Below, piece after piece: positions 15,781-25,356 of a stretch of 64,000 nt of DNA (position 1 is the first letter of the stretch; every line of letters starts with the position of its first letter). Source of the DNA: Treponema sp. (GTDB lineage: Bacteria > Spirochaetota > Spirochaetia > Treponematales > Treponemataceae). The stretch is taken from NCBI GenBank assembly GCA_017962965.1, contig JAGCUI010000026.1:1-64000 (forward strand), given 5' to 3'. Under the pieces are notes generated by a model that had not been told where the DNA came from, searched no databases, and was given only the letters and a program-made list of their open reading frames with translations. The position numbers and the translations under genes were made by a program.

Positions 15781-17208
15781 ATGGAAAAGTTATTTAAGTT
15801 AAAGGAGAACGGCACAACTGTTAAAACAGAAATCATTGCCGGACTCACAACGTTTATGACAATGGCTTATATCATTGCCTTAAACCCAAATCTTTTAACT
15901 GGTTTTGGTGCAAACGGTGGACCTTCTTTGTGGAACGGTATCTTCCTTGCAACTTGTATTGCTTCTGCTATCGGTATGTTTGTAATGGCATTTGTTGCAA
16001 ATAAACCTTTTGCAATGGCACCTGGTATGGGATTAAACAGTTTCTTTGCATTTGTTATTGCTCAGATTGTTTCTATTACCGGCTTAAGCTATTTGGATTC
16101 TTTCCAGACAGGATTAATCATCATCTTGATCGAAGGTATTATCTTTATCATCCTTTCGATTTTGAATGTTAGAGAAAAAATTGTAAACGCAATTCCTCTT
16201 GGTGTTCGTCTTGGAATTGGACCTGCTATTGGTCTTATGCTCATGAACATTGGTCTTGGTTCAAACGCTGGTGTTTATTCTGAAACTGGCGGACCATTCT
16301 TTGTAATGCGCGATTTCTTTGGAGCTCTTACTGCAAACTTTGCTAAAGGTTCTATGGGAAGCGGATACACACAGATGGTATTAACTGTTGTTACAATGTT
16401 CATTGGTCTTTTTGTAATTATTGCTCTTGCTCATTTCAAGGTAAAGGGTTCTGTAATTATCGGTATGCTCGTTGCAAGTGTTATTTACTGGGCAGGAGAA
16501 GGAATCTTCTTACACATTAATCCATTTGCTTCTTTGGCAAACGCTTCATGGTTACCACCATTTAAAGATATGGCAGAAACAACATTGTTCAAGTTCAACT
16601 TTAAAGCACTCCCTGAAATCGGATGGTTCACAATTATTACTCTTGTAATTACATTCTGTATCATCGATATGTTCGATACAATCGGAACTTTGGTTGGAAC
16701 TGCTTCTAAAGCTAACATGCTCGACAAAGACGGAAACATGCCACAGATGAAGGAAGCTCTCCTTGCAGATGCTGTTGGTACTGTGGCTGGTGCTTGTACT
16801 GGTACTTCAACTGTAACAACATTCGTTGAATCTGCATCTGGTGTAGAAGCTGGTGGACGCACAGGTCTTACAGCTTTAACAACTGGTATTATCTTCTTGC
16901 TCTGTATGTTCATCTCTCCAATTGCAGCTATCATTCCTTCTGCAGCTACTTCTGCCGCATTGATTTACGTTGGTATCTTGATGCTCAGTAACCTCAAGAA
17001 GATTGATTTTGATGATATTACACAGTCAGCTCCAGTATTTGTTATGCTCCTTGCAATGCCAATTTCAGGCTCAATCGGACACGGAATCGGTCTTGCATTG
17101 ATTACATACACAATCATTAAGCTCACAACAGGAAAAGCAAAAGATGTATCTGTTCTCACATACATCCTTTCTGCTATCTTCCTCATCAAATTCTTCCTCA
17201 CAGCATAG
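15781..17208 (+). CDS. NCS2/AzgA-type guanine/hypoxanthine permease
   Basis: 475 residues with about 12-14 membrane helices. The start EIIAGLTTFMTMAYIIALNP is the family signature of AzgA/PbuG-type purine permeases, and GTSTVTTFVESASGVEAGGRTG is the second conserved block lining the substrate site. Substrate is probably adenine, guanine or hypoxanthine with proton symport. I chose ATG 15781, placed six bases after GGAGG, over the TTG at 15778. It is a single-gene unit ending at a bidirectional terminator shared with thrC. Confidence 0.9.
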   Translation: MEKLFKLKENGTTVKTEIIAGLTTFMTMAYIIALNPNLLTGFGANGGPSLWNGIFLATCIASAIGMFVMAFVANKPFAMAPGMGLNSFFAFVIAQIVSITGLSYLDSFQTGLIIILIEGIIFIILSILNVREKIVNAIPLGVRLGIGPAIGLMLMNIGLGSNAGVYSETGGPFFVMRDFFGALTANFAKGSMGSGYTQMVLTVVTMFIGLFVIIALAHFKVKGSVIIGMLVASVIYWAGEGIFLHINPFASLANASWLPPFKDMAETTLFKFNFKALPEIGWFTIITLVITFCIIDMFDTIGTLVGTASKANMLDKDGNMPQMKEALLADAVGTVAGACTGTSTVTTFVESASGVEAGGRTGLTALTTGIIFLLCMFISPIAAIIPSAATSAALIYVGILMLSNLKKIDFDDITQSAPVFVMLLAMPISGSIGHGIGLALITYTIIKLTTGKAKDVSVLTYILSAIFLIKFFLTA

Positions 17209-17217
17209 AAGAATAAA

Positions 17218-17272
17218 ACCCGTCATTACGAGCGCAGCGTGGCAATCCACAATTCTCGTAATCTCGTAATGA
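17218..17272. repeat. dispersed palindromic repeat copy
   Basis: CGTCATTACGAGCGCAGCG and the inverted CTCGTAATGAC ending form a hairpin related to the units at 5104-5210 and 9132-9349. It sits just past the permease stop. Confidence 0.7.
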
Positions 17273-17273
17273 C

Positions 17274-17310
17274 AAAAAAAAAGAGCACTACCAAGTGCTC
17301 TTTTTTTTTC
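17274..17310. terminator. bidirectional terminator between permease and thrC
   Basis: GAGCACT (17283-17289) pairs with AGTGCTC (17294-17300), with an A-run on the left and a nine-T run on the right, so it works on both strands for the convergent genes. Confidence 0.9.
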
Positions 17311-17320
17311 CTTATATTTT

Positions 17321-18736
17321 CTATTCAAGATTTGCAAGAAGCCAATTCTTAAATTTCTTATAATCGTTTTCCATTGGAATCGAACGGTCCGGCTTTCTCA
17401 TTACTTCTTCGAGACGGGCAGGAATTGGAGGTTCCTTTCCGATTGCTTCGCTTACTGTCTGGCCGAATTTTGCAGGAGAAGCTGTTTCCAGAATTACACC
17501 GATTGCTTTCTGGTCTACAACATCTTTTGCCCACAAAGGAATGCTTGGTGTTAATCCTGGTTTATTAAAGTCGTTCTTGTTTCCTTTTAAGAGGCTTTCC
17601 ATTGCACCCTTACGAATGTCATCCCAAGCCTTATATCCGATTGCTCCGTGTGGATCAATGATATAGCCTGTTTTTGTATGACATGCATCAATTGCCTTAA
17701 TAATTCCGTCATTATCAAGCCAGTAAGAAGCAAAGAGCTCGCGAACCTGGTCTAAGGTATACATAGCCTGGATTCTTTCGTAGTTACTTGGAGCACCAAC
17801 GTCCATTGCGTTAGCGTAAGTTTCTACAGAAGGACGAGCGTTGTAATCGCCTGTTGCAATCCAGTCAGGGATTGTTTTGTTTGTGTTTGTTGCTGCAATA
17901 AAGCCCTTGATTGGTGCACCCATTTCTCTTGCAATCAAGCCAGAAGTGAGGTTACCAAAGTTTCCGCTTGGAACTACCATCAAAATTGAAGGATCATCAA
18001 TCTTGTTGTCTAAAGGAGCTCTATTTTTTACCATAAGGGCTGCATACATGTAGTAGAAGCTCTGTGGTAATAAGCGGGAAATATTTATTGAGTTAGCAGA
18101 AGAAAGACGAATCTTTTTTCTTAATCCGTTGTCTGTAAATGCAGTTTTTACAAGCTTCTGACAGTCATCGAATGTACCTTTTACTTTTAATGCACGAACA
18201 TTTCCTGTAAAGGTAGAAAGCTGTTTTTCCTGTATCAAACTGATTTTTCCTTCCGGATAAAGGATTGTTACATCAAGACCAGGAACGTTGTGGAAAGCGC
18301 TTCCAACAGCAGAGCCTGTATCTCCTGAAGTTGCAACTAAAATATGTAATGGAGTTTTTTCGTTTCTATTGAAATAAGACATTGTTCTTGCCATAAAGCG
18401 TGCACCAAAATCTTTAAATGCACAGGTTGGGCCGTGGAACAATTCAAGAATGTAAGAAGCAGCGTCAAGTGGGGCAACCTTTGGTGAAAAAGGATATGCA
18501 TCCTGAATAATAGCTGCCAAATCTTCATCAGGAATTTCGCCTTCTACATATGGTTTTGCCATGTTCAAAGCAATGTCCCTGAAAGAAGGTGCAGGATCTT
18601 TATTTAAAAGTGAATCATCCAGTCTAGGGTAACTGGTAGGGATATACAATCCTCCTGTTGCCTGATTCATTCCCTTCATTACAGCAGTCTTAAAATCAAC
18701 TTTAACCTTGCTGTCTCTAGTGTCTGTATATATCAA
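17321..18736 (-). CDS. thrC: threonine synthase
   Basis: Converts O-phosphohomoserine to threonine with PLP. 471 residues with the ThrC N-terminal block (ATGGLYIPTSYP), the PLP lysine Lys108 in HGPTCAFKDFGARFM, and the phosphate-binding SGDTGSA and PSGNFGNL loops. It starts with TTG at 18736, supported by GGAG seven bases before; no ATG lies close by. It follows a lipoprotein gene on the same strand with 25 bases between, so they may share a transcript. The 3' end is the bidirectional terminator. Confidence 0.94.
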   Translation of the reverse strand: MIYTDTRDSKVKVDFKTAVMKGMNQATGGLYIPTSYPRLDDSLLNKDPAPSFRDIALNMAKPYVEGEIPDEDLAAIIQDAYPFSPKVAPLDAASYILELFHGPTCAFKDFGARFMARTMSYFNRNEKTPLHILVATSGDTGSAVGSAFHNVPGLDVTILYPEGKISLIQEKQLSTFTGNVRALKVKGTFDDCQKLVKTAFTDNGLRKKIRLSSANSINISRLLPQSFYYMYAALMVKNRAPLDNKIDDPSILMVVPSGNFGNLTSGLIAREMGAPIKGFIAATNTNKTIPDWIATGDYNARPSVETYANAMDVGAPSNYERIQAMYTLDQVRELFASYWLDNDGIIKAIDACHTKTGYIIDPHGAIGYKAWDDIRKGAMESLLKGNKNDFNKPGLTPSIPLWAKDVVDQKAIGVILETASPAKFGQTVSEAIGKEPPIPARLEEVMRKPDRSIPMENDYKKFKNWLLANLE

Positions 18737-18761
18737 TTTTGTTCTCCAAAACTTTCAAAAA

Positions 18762-19670
18762 TTATAACTTTTCTGCAATTTCTTCTACGAATGTGCGTGA
18801 AACAGCTCTCTTAGCTTTTTTAACTGCATCGTTATATTTAACGTCTGTAGCAGTTTTCTTGATTGTGGTTCTGTAAACTTCTTCACCATTTTCCATGTTG
18901 ATAACCCAGAATTCACCGATTACATAAACAGTAAATCCGTCGTCACCTTTTTCGTATGGTTTTTCGTATTTAACAGTTCCACCAACAAGGTAGCCGTAAG
19001 TGTTTCCGATAATTTCTACATTCTTTTTGTAGAGTTCTGTTGGAGTAAGTTTTAAAGTTGAAATATCGCTGAAAGGAGCATTTCCAATCTTTGTTGTACC
19101 TAAATCCTGAAGATCTCCGTTCATATAAAAGAAGTTATTTGAAGGCTTATCTCTTTCATCAAAATCCCAAACTGCAAGGATTGCACCCTTAGAAGCAAAC
19201 TTAGAATTAATCTTAAAATCAGCCTTTACTGACTTTTCTTTAACTGCTTCAATAACAAGCTTTTTCTTTGCTACTGGTGTTACATAAAATTCAATCTTTG
19301 TGTTTGCAGTAAAAGAATAAACTGGAGGCAAGAAACTAACTTTACCGTCTTTGTTTGTAGTAAGAACTTCTGTTTTGTAAACATATTCTGCATTCTTTTT
19401 TCCTGCAGGATAAGAAACAGTTACAGAAAAGTCTGGTACAACTGCACCCTTAACAGTCTTTACCTGAACTACATAAGGAGCGGCAAATGGTTTGTCTACT
19501 TCCGTATTCTTTGGTGATGAAATTACAGTTAATTTGTAATTATTCAACGATTCAACGAACTCTTTTTCTGTATCATTCAAAGGTCCGCCATTTCCTGATT
19601 CTGATGTAGAAGCGCAGGAAGCCATAAAACTAAATAATAATGCTGTAAGTAAAATTTTCACTACTTTCAT
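18762..19670 (-). CDS. lipoprotein with Ig-like and LPP20-like regions
   Basis: 302 residues. Signal peptide with lipobox (LLFSFMASC), so it is a membrane-anchored lipoprotein. Residues ~60-150 look like a beta-rich Ig-type domain (VVPDFSVTVSY, TTNKDGKVSFLPPVYSF). The C-terminal ~130 residues (VGGTVKYE, FTVYVIGEFWVINMENGEEVYR, and a final KKAKRAVSRTFVEEI helix) resemble the LPP20/LpoB-type lipoprotein domain. Function unknown. GAGGG precedes the ATG, and a TTGTAA/TAAAAT promoter lies upstream in the 19.7 kb gap. Conserved neighbours give no role. Confidence 0.7.
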   Translation of the reverse strand: MKVVKILLTALLFSFMASCASTSESGNGGPLNDTEKEFVESLNNYKLTVISSPKNTEVDKPFAAPYVVQVKTVKGAVVPDFSVTVSYPAGKKNAEYVYKTEVLTTNKDGKVSFLPPVYSFTANTKIEFYVTPVAKKKLVIEAVKEKSVKADFKINSKFASKGAILAVWDFDERDKPSNNFFYMNGDLQDLGTTKIGNAPFSDISTLKLTPTELYKKNVEIIGNTYGYLVGGTVKYEKPYEKGDDGFTVYVIGEFWVINMENGEEVYRTTIKKTATDVKYNDAVKKAKRAVSRTFVEEIAEKL

Positions 19671-19799
19671 AAATTTTCCCTCAATTTTATTTTATATTTA
19701 ACACAATTTTTTTACAATAAGATATTGCTAAATTATCGTGTAAAACATAGAATTATATCAATTTTTTAGTAATTTTTTTACTGCAAAGAAGGTTTTTTA
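19671..19799. promoter_or_regulatory. divergent promoter region, lipoprotein / alr
   Basis: On the minus strand TTGTAA-17-TAAAAT precedes the lipoprotein gene. On the plus strand TTGCTA-17-TAGAAT precedes alr. Both are moderate sigma70-type matches. No operator-like repeat was seen. Confidence 0.45.
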
Positions 19800-20957
19800 A
19801 TGAACAGATGTACTAAAGCTATAATCTATAAGGATAATCTTGAATACAATATTAAACAGATTTTAAAAGTACTTGCACCCGGAACAAAATTATGTATTGC
19901 CGTAAAAGCAGACAGCTATGGTCATAATGCACTTTTGACTTCGCAGATTGCAGAAAAGCTTGGTGTTGATTATTTAGCCATTGCAACTGTGGATGAAGGA
20001 ATTGAATTAAGAAAGGGTGGAATTAAAGCAAATCTTCTTTTACTTAGCCTTGCTATCCCCCAGGAATTCAACGAAATTTTTGAATATGAAATCACTCCTT
20101 TGGTATTCGGTAAAGAATATATCAACCTTATTTCTGATGCTGCAAACAAGTATTTTAAAAAGGACGAAACCTTTAATGTTCAGCTTGCAGTTGATACAGG
20201 AATGGGAAGAATCGGCTGCTACCCCGAAGAAGCAGGTGAAGAAGCCTTGATTATTGAACAAAGCGACCACCTTGTTTTAAGTGGAATGTGTACTCATTTT
20301 GCAGTTAGCGACAGTCTTAATAAAAAGAACCAGGAGTTTACTCAGGAGCAGTATACAGCCTTCCGCAATGCAGTTAATTTTGTAAAGGATAAGGGAATAG
20401 ATCCTGGAATCTGTTCGTGTGCCGCAAGTGCTGCAATTTTGAATAATCCCGACATGCATTTTAATATGGTTCGCTCAGGAATCATTACTTACGGCTACTA
20501 TCCTGATGAAATTACAAAGGATTATCTTAAATCAATTAAAAAAGATTTTGATATTAAGCCTGTTTTAGCATTCGAAACTCAGGTTGTTGCAATAAGACAT
20601 TTTCCAAAAGGCAAGTCTATTTCTTACGGAAGAACCTATGTTTGTAAGGAAGACACAGATATAGCAGTTTTACCTGTGGGCTATGCCGACGGTCTTTTAA
20701 GAAGATTTTCTCCAGGTCTTGAAGTAACAATCAACGGGAAAAATTATCCTGTTTGCGGAAGAATCTGCATGGATCAGTGCATGGTAGACATCGGGAAAAA
20801 TAATCCTGATGTAAAGCTCTGGGATAAGGTTTTGATTTTTGGTCCTAAAGAAAGCGGGGCATTAAATGATGCAGAAGCCCTTGCAAAGCTTGGAAACACA
20901 ATTTCTTACGAAGTTTTAACAAGCCTCACAAAAAGGGTAGAAAGGGTTATCCAATAA
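19800..20957 (+). CDS. alr: alanine racemase
   Basis: PLP enzyme making D-alanine for peptidoglycan. 385 residues. The PLP lysine is Lys36 in CIAVKADSYGHN. The VDTGMGRIG block and the substrate-site CGRICMDQCMVDIG complete the fold. AAGAAGG precedes the ATG. Its 3' end overlaps the convergent folC gene by 11 bases. Confidence 0.95.
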   Translation: MNRCTKAIIYKDNLEYNIKQILKVLAPGTKLCIAVKADSYGHNALLTSQIAEKLGVDYLAIATVDEGIELRKGGIKANLLLLSLAIPQEFNEIFEYEITPLVFGKEYINLISDAANKYFKKDETFNVQLAVDTGMGRIGCYPEEAGEEALIIEQSDHLVLSGMCTHFAVSDSLNKKNQEFTQEQYTAFRNAVNFVKDKGIDPGICSCAASAAILNNPDMHFNMVRSGIITYGYYPDEITKDYLKSIKKDFDIKPVLAFETQVVAIRHFPKGKSISYGRTYVCKEDTDIAVLPVGYADGLLRRFSPGLEVTINGKNYPVCGRICMDQCMVDIGKNNPDVKLWDKVLIFGPKESGALNDAEALAKLGNTISYEVLTSLTKRVERVIQ

Positions 20958-22278
20958 AGGCTACAACTTCAGAAACAAGGTAAAATGAACCGGTAACTAA
21001 AAGGATACTTCCTTCGGCTGCCGATTCTTCGAATGCTTTTATAATCATTGCCTTGTAATCAGCATCGGCACTAAAGTTGAGCCCGGCATTTTTAAATGCT
21101 TCTATCTCTGCTTTTATATCCGACTGTTTTTTATCGCCCGGTCTTGTTACAAATATTTTATTAAATCTGTACTTGAATAAAAGCGCTATATCCTTAATAT
21201 CCTTATCTGCAGCACAGGCAAAAAGCAGGTTGATTTTCTTTTCTCCAAAAATCTTATTCATTGTGTCGATTGTGGCATTAATACTTTTACATGTGTGAGC
21301 GCCGTCCAAAATTAAATCCGGAATCTCTTTGTAATTATTCGGTTTTTCGATTATCTCGAAGCGGCCGGGTAACTGTGCCTTAGAAAGTCCTTTTTCTATG
21401 ATTGATTCATCTAAGTTTGGTAAAAGCTTTCTTACTGCAATGGCTGCCATAGTTGCATTCTGAATCTGAGTTTTACCAAGCATTCTCATCTGAGTGTCTA
21501 TAGGTCGGTTAAAAATCTCACTTTCAAAATGAACATTCATTCGTTTCTTTTTTTCATCAAAGCTGTAAGAAGCGTTTTTAATTAAATCTTCCACAAAATA
21601 ACAAGGAGCATGGCGTGTAAATGCCTTTTCGCTGAATACTCTTTTTACGCTGTTTTTCTGCTGCTGAGCAATAATTACAGGTGTACAGTTTTTAATGATT
21701 CCTGCTTTTTCTGCCGCAATTTTTTCCAATGTGTCGCCTAAAAATTCTGTGTGTTCAAGCTCAATCGGAGTGATGCAGCAAAGCTTTGGTCTTATGATAT
21801 TTGTTGCATCAAGACGTCCGCCAAGTCCTACTTCAAAAACAGACCAGTCTACCTTGGCATTTTTAAAGCACAAAAAAGCATAGAGTGTAACAAGCTCAAA
21901 CCAGGTAATTGCTCTTTCTGCAGGTAAAGTTAGAATTGATTCGATATTCGGAACCATTTCTTTTATTGTGTCTTCATAGATTTTTTCATCAAAAAAGCCA
22001 GAAGGTTTACAGATTCGTTCGCGGAAGTCGCTGATGTGTGGAGAAGAGTAAAGACCTACATTGTATCCGGCTTCTTCTAAGATACAGGCAATCATCTTTG
22101 AAACAGAGCCCTTTCCCTTAGAGCCTGCAATATGAACGCAAGGAGCATAGTCCTGTGGATTATCAAATCGTTTACAAAGATAATCTATAGTGTCGAGCCA
22201 GAATATGTCCTTTTGAGGAAGCTGTTCAAAATTCAAATAATCATCCAGCCAGTCCTGAAACACTTCAATCGCATTCAT
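20947..22278 (-). CDS. folC: bifunctional folylpolyglutamate / dihydrofolate synthase
   Basis: A Mur-ligase-type ATP enzyme adding glutamate to folates. 443 residues. P-loop HIAGSKGKGSVS near residue 50, GLGGRLDATNI with the following TPIELEHTEFLG, and the C-terminal LDGAHTCKSI block are diagnostic. It is probably monocistronic, convergent with and overlapping alr. Confidence 0.93.
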   Translation of the reverse strand: MNAIEVFQDWLDDYLNFEQLPQKDIFWLDTIDYLCKRFDNPQDYAPCVHIAGSKGKGSVSKMIACILEEAGYNVGLYSSPHISDFRERICKPSGFFDEKIYEDTIKEMVPNIESILTLPAERAITWFELVTLYAFLCFKNAKVDWSVFEVGLGGRLDATNIIRPKLCCITPIELEHTEFLGDTLEKIAAEKAGIIKNCTPVIIAQQQKNSVKRVFSEKAFTRHAPCYFVEDLIKNASYSFDEKKKRMNVHFESEIFNRPIDTQMRMLGKTQIQNATMAAIAVRKLLPNLDESIIEKGLSKAQLPGRFEIIEKPNNYKEIPDLILDGAHTCKSINATIDTMNKIFGEKKINLLFACAADKDIKDIALLFKYRFNKIFVTRPGDKKQSDIKAEIEAFKNAGLNFSADADYKAMIIKAFEESAAEGSILLVTGSFYLVSEVVAFIG

Positions 22279-22359
22279 AAATTGATTATAAAACGTTTAA
22301 AGTGAAATTTCTATATAAAAACAATAAATATCCGTGTGGTATCCGTGTGGCTATTCTTA

Positions 22360-22388
22360 TTGAAAGAAACAGTATAAAATTGTAATAT
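22360..22388 (+). promoter_or_regulatory. trpS promoter
   Basis: TTGAAA (22360-22365), a 17-base spacer and TAATAT (22383-22388). Just upstream lies an exact 11-bp tandem duplication, TATCCGTGTGG at 22329-22339 and 22340-22350. There is no T-box antiterminator. Confidence 0.55.
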
Positions 22389-22420
22389 TGCTTTATATTT
22401 TTAAGTTAAAGGAATTATTT

Positions 22421-23521
22421 ATGGATCAAGAGATTTTACATACAGACATCAACGCAAGTTACGCTGCTGCAATCGAACGAAGCAAAAAAATCGAAGAGGA
22501 TTTAGTTAAGAATCCAAAAAAATACCGTGTATTAACAGGCGACCGTCCAACAGGACTTTTACACATCGGGCACTATTTTGGTAGCCTTTCTAACCGTGTA
22601 CGCCTTGCAAATATGGGTGTACCTACAATGATTCTTATTGCAGACTATCAGGTTTTAACAGACCACGATGCTTTTGATAAAATCAGTCAGAACACAAAAC
22701 AGCTTGTAATCGACTATCTTGCTGCAGGAATTGACCCGGAAAAACAGGATGTAATCATCTATCCTCATTCGTATGTTCCAGAAGCAAACCAGCTTATGAT
22801 TCCTTTTTTAACTTTAGTTTCTAATGCTGAATTAAGCCGTAATCCAACCGTAAAAGAAGAAATCCAGAGTGCAGGTCTTACAAACGTAAATGCCGGAATG
22901 TACACATATCCTGTTCACCAGGCAGTTGATATTCTTTTCTGTAAAGGAAACGTTGTACCTGCCGGAAAAGACCAGCTTCCACATATCGAAATGGCACGTA
23001 CAATAGCAAGCCGCTTTAATAAAAAATTCTGTACAGACATGGGAAAAGAACCTGTATTCCCTTTACCGGAAGTTTTACTTTCTAAAGCACCTATGATTTT
23101 AGGTCTGGACGGAAGCCAGAAAATGTCTAAATCACGCGGAAATGCAATCATGCTTTCTGCAACAGAAGACGAAACTGCAAAGCTCATCAAAAAAGCAAAA
23201 ACAGACCAGGAAAGAAACATCACTTACGATCCTGTAAAAAGACCGGAAGTTTCAAACCTTTTAATGCTCATTTCTCTTTGTACTGGAGAAGCTCCGGAAG
23301 CTATTGCTGCAAGAATCGGCGAGGGTGGTGGCGGAATGCTTAAGGCTGAACTTACACAGGCTTTAAACGAAAAGCTTAGACCTATGAGACAGGAAAGAGC
23401 AAGACTCGAAGCAGATCCCGCATACATTGCAAAGGTTTTAAACGATGGTGCTAAAAAAGCACGTGAAATTGCAATCAAAACACTGGACGAAGTTCGCGAA
23501 AGAATGAATATGGTTATTTAA
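22421..23521 (+). CDS. trpS: tryptophanyl-tRNA synthetase
   Basis: Charges tRNA-Trp. About 366 residues of class I synthetase with the HIGH-type motif HIGHYFG (preceded by TGDRPTGLL) and the KMSKS loop (GSQKMSKSRGN). I chose the ATG at 22421, which follows AAAGGAATT at good spacing, over a non-ATG start at 22388. The 3' end overlaps the convergent nucleotidyltransferase gene by 8 bases. Confidence 0.93.
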   Translation: MDQEILHTDINASYAAAIERSKKIEEDLVKNPKKYRVLTGDRPTGLLHIGHYFGSLSNRVRLANMGVPTMILIADYQVLTDHDAFDKISQNTKQLVIDYLAAGIDPEKQDVIIYPHSYVPEANQLMIPFLTLVSNAELSRNPTVKEEIQSAGLTNVNAGMYTYPVHQAVDILFCKGNVVPAGKDQLPHIEMARTIASRFNKKFCTDMGKEPVFPLPEVLLSKAPMILGLDGSQKMSKSRGNAIMLSATEDETAKLIKKAKTDQERNITYDPVKRPEVSNLLMLISLCTGEAPEAIAARIGEGGGGMLKAELTQALNEKLRPMRQERARLEADPAYIAKVLNDGAKKAREIAIKTLDEVRERMNMVI

Positions 23522-24914
23522 GGCCCATTCGCTCTTTTACAAGTTCTGTTAATTTTTCTTTATTATTAATCTCAGGAGCCTCTAAAACCTCTTCAAAAAG
23601 GTCTTTTAAAATAAGGCCTATTTGTTTTCCGGGTTTTATTCCAAGCTTAATTAAGTCATCTCCGTTAATCTGTAAATCCTTGAGGCTCAAAACACTTGAT
23701 TCGTTATTTAATTCTCGCACTCGTTTTGAAAGCTCAATTAAAAGTCTGCAAGCCTCTGAATCATGTTTTCTTACATCCTGATTGTATTTTCCGAACATGT
23801 CTGCAAGGCGTAAATCAATTAAATCATCAAGGTATTCAATTTTTATTTTTACCATGAACCTTCGAACAGCCGCATTAGACCAGTCCGGAGTGTAATTAAA
23901 CATATGGCAGCGGATTAAATGGCTTACATATTCAATATCTGCATTACTGAATTTAAGGCGTGTCATAAGCTTTTGGCTAAGCTCTGCAGAGTAAACTTCG
24001 TGATTATAAAAGTGATAAATTAAAAATCCGTTTTCATTTTTTTCTGTTTTTGAAGCAGGCTTTCCCGCATCGTGCAAAAGGGCAGCAAGGCGGAGTAAAG
24101 GCTTTTCTTTTGGAGCTCCGTCGCAGGCATAAATACAATGGTCCATTACATCAAAAACATGATAGCTTCTGTCGTCCTTCTGGATACATCCGCGGCATGG
24201 TAAAAGCTCTGGCATAAAGATTTTAAAAATACCTGATTCTTCCATGAGCTTTAAACCAATGCTTGGTTTTGGGGCAGTCATAAGCTTTAATAATTCATCG
24301 CGGAAGCGTTCTACACTGATTGAAGCAATCTTTTTTTGTACGTTTTCCTCGAATATTTCTGAATATGTCTTTTTTTCTATACAAAATCCCAATTTTCCGG
24401 CAAAACGCAGGGCTCTAACAGGTCTTAATCCGTCTTCCATAAAGCGTTCATGAGGATTTCCAACCGTACGGATTATCTTTTTCTTTATGTCTTTTCTGCC
24501 TTTATATGGATCTACAATCTTTCCATCATTCAAATCAAGGGCAATTGCGTTAATCGTAAAATCACGGCGGCTTAAATCTTCCCCGATTGTGGCTGCATAA
24601 TTAACTGAATCAGGATGGCGTCCGTCTGAATATCCGCTTTCTGTTCTGAATGTAGTTACTTCGATTTCTTCGTCCATAAAATGTACAGTTACAGTTCCGT
24701 GTTCAATTCCTGTTAGAACTACAAACTTAAACATCTTAATAACGTCCTGAGGAGTAGCGTTTGTTGCAACATCAAAATCACTTGCTTTTTTATTTAAAAA
24801 TAAATCCCTTACAGCGCCGCCAACAAGGTATGCTTTAAAATTATTCTGCTTAAAAACCTCGTTGAATTTCTTTAATTTTGATGGGATTAAAAATTTATTC
24901 TTTGTAAAAATCAA
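23514..24914 (-). CDS. CCA tRNA nucleotidyltransferase / poly(A) polymerase family, with HD domain
   Basis: 466 residues. The N-terminal class II nucleotidyltransferase core (YLVGGAVRDLFLNKKASDFD, with the two metal-binding Asp of DFD) is followed by the RRDFTINAIALDLNDG block and a C-terminal HD domain (LAALLHDAGKP). This layout is shared by CCA-adding enzymes and bacterial poly(A) polymerases, and sequence alone does not separate them confidently. It begins with TTG at 24914, supported by a GGAG nine bases upstream. Confidence 0.85.
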   Translation of the reverse strand: MIFTKNKFLIPSKLKKFNEVFKQNNFKAYLVGGAVRDLFLNKKASDFDVATNATPQDVIKMFKFVVLTGIEHGTVTVHFMDEEIEVTTFRTESGYSDGRHPDSVNYAATIGEDLSRRDFTINAIALDLNDGKIVDPYKGRKDIKKKIIRTVGNPHERFMEDGLRPVRALRFAGKLGFCIEKKTYSEIFEENVQKKIASISVERFRDELLKLMTAPKPSIGLKLMEESGIFKIFMPELLPCRGCIQKDDRSYHVFDVMDHCIYACDGAPKEKPLLRLAALLHDAGKPASKTEKNENGFLIYHFYNHEVYSAELSQKLMTRLKFSNADIEYVSHLIRCHMFNYTPDWSNAAVRRFMVKIKIEYLDDLIDLRLADMFGKYNQDVRKHDSEACRLLIELSKRVRELNNESSVLSLKDLQINGDDLIKLGIKPGKQIGLILKDLFEEVLEAPEINNKEKLTELVKERMGLK

Positions 24915-24926
24915 AACTAAAAGCTC

Positions 24927-25298
24927 CTAAAATCCGATTGAAAGTTCCCTGATTACAGTTGAATAAATAATAAAAAATATATTCAGGCAAACACAAAAAA
25001 GCATAATCAAAATAGATAAAATACATTTTCCCTTGGATTCGTGTGTAAAAAGAAAAAATATATTTTCCAAAAATCCACAGAAGGCTAAAAAACAGCAGAT
25101 AATTGAGCTAACGGATAAAACATTTAAAATCAAAAGAAGGCTCTTATCCAAAAAGTTCTGAAAATTCCCTATAAGATACAGACAAAAAAGTAGTGCACTA
25201 AAAATTACAAGCACAGATACAAGGCTTTTTGTTAATTTATAGAGGATTAAAAATGATTTACTTTCCGTAAAAAAATCGTTTTTTTTAGTATTTTGCAT
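24927..25298 (-). CDS. small multi-pass membrane protein, unknown
   Basis: About 123 residues with a short hydrophilic N-terminus and three or four hydrophobic helices (first at ~25-45, then two or three more separated by short loops). Not recognised. The ATG at 25298 is preceded by AGAAG. An in-frame TTG at 25304 is an alternative. It sits 13 bases upstream of the nucleotidyltransferase gene on the same strand and may be cotranscribed. Confidence 0.6.
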   Translation of the reverse strand: MQNTKKNDFFTESKSFLILYKLTKSLVSVLVIFSALLFCLYLIGNFQNFLDKSLLLILNVLSVSSIICCFLAFCGFLENIFFLFTHESKGKCILSILIMLFCVCLNIFFIIYSTVIRELSIGF

Positions 25299-25356
25299 TC
25301 CCAAATCTTCTGTTTTTTGTTAATTATTATAATAATAAAATAAAAGGTTTAAGTAA

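Noticed and set aside
20947-20957. Overlap of alr and folC, and of trpS with the nucleotidyltransferase gene (23514-23521)
   Set aside because: Short convergent overlaps of stop regions are common in compact genomes and suggest nothing special.
22322-22420. T-box leader for trpS
   Set aside because: No T-box sequence or antiterminator; only a plain promoter and a short tandem repeat.
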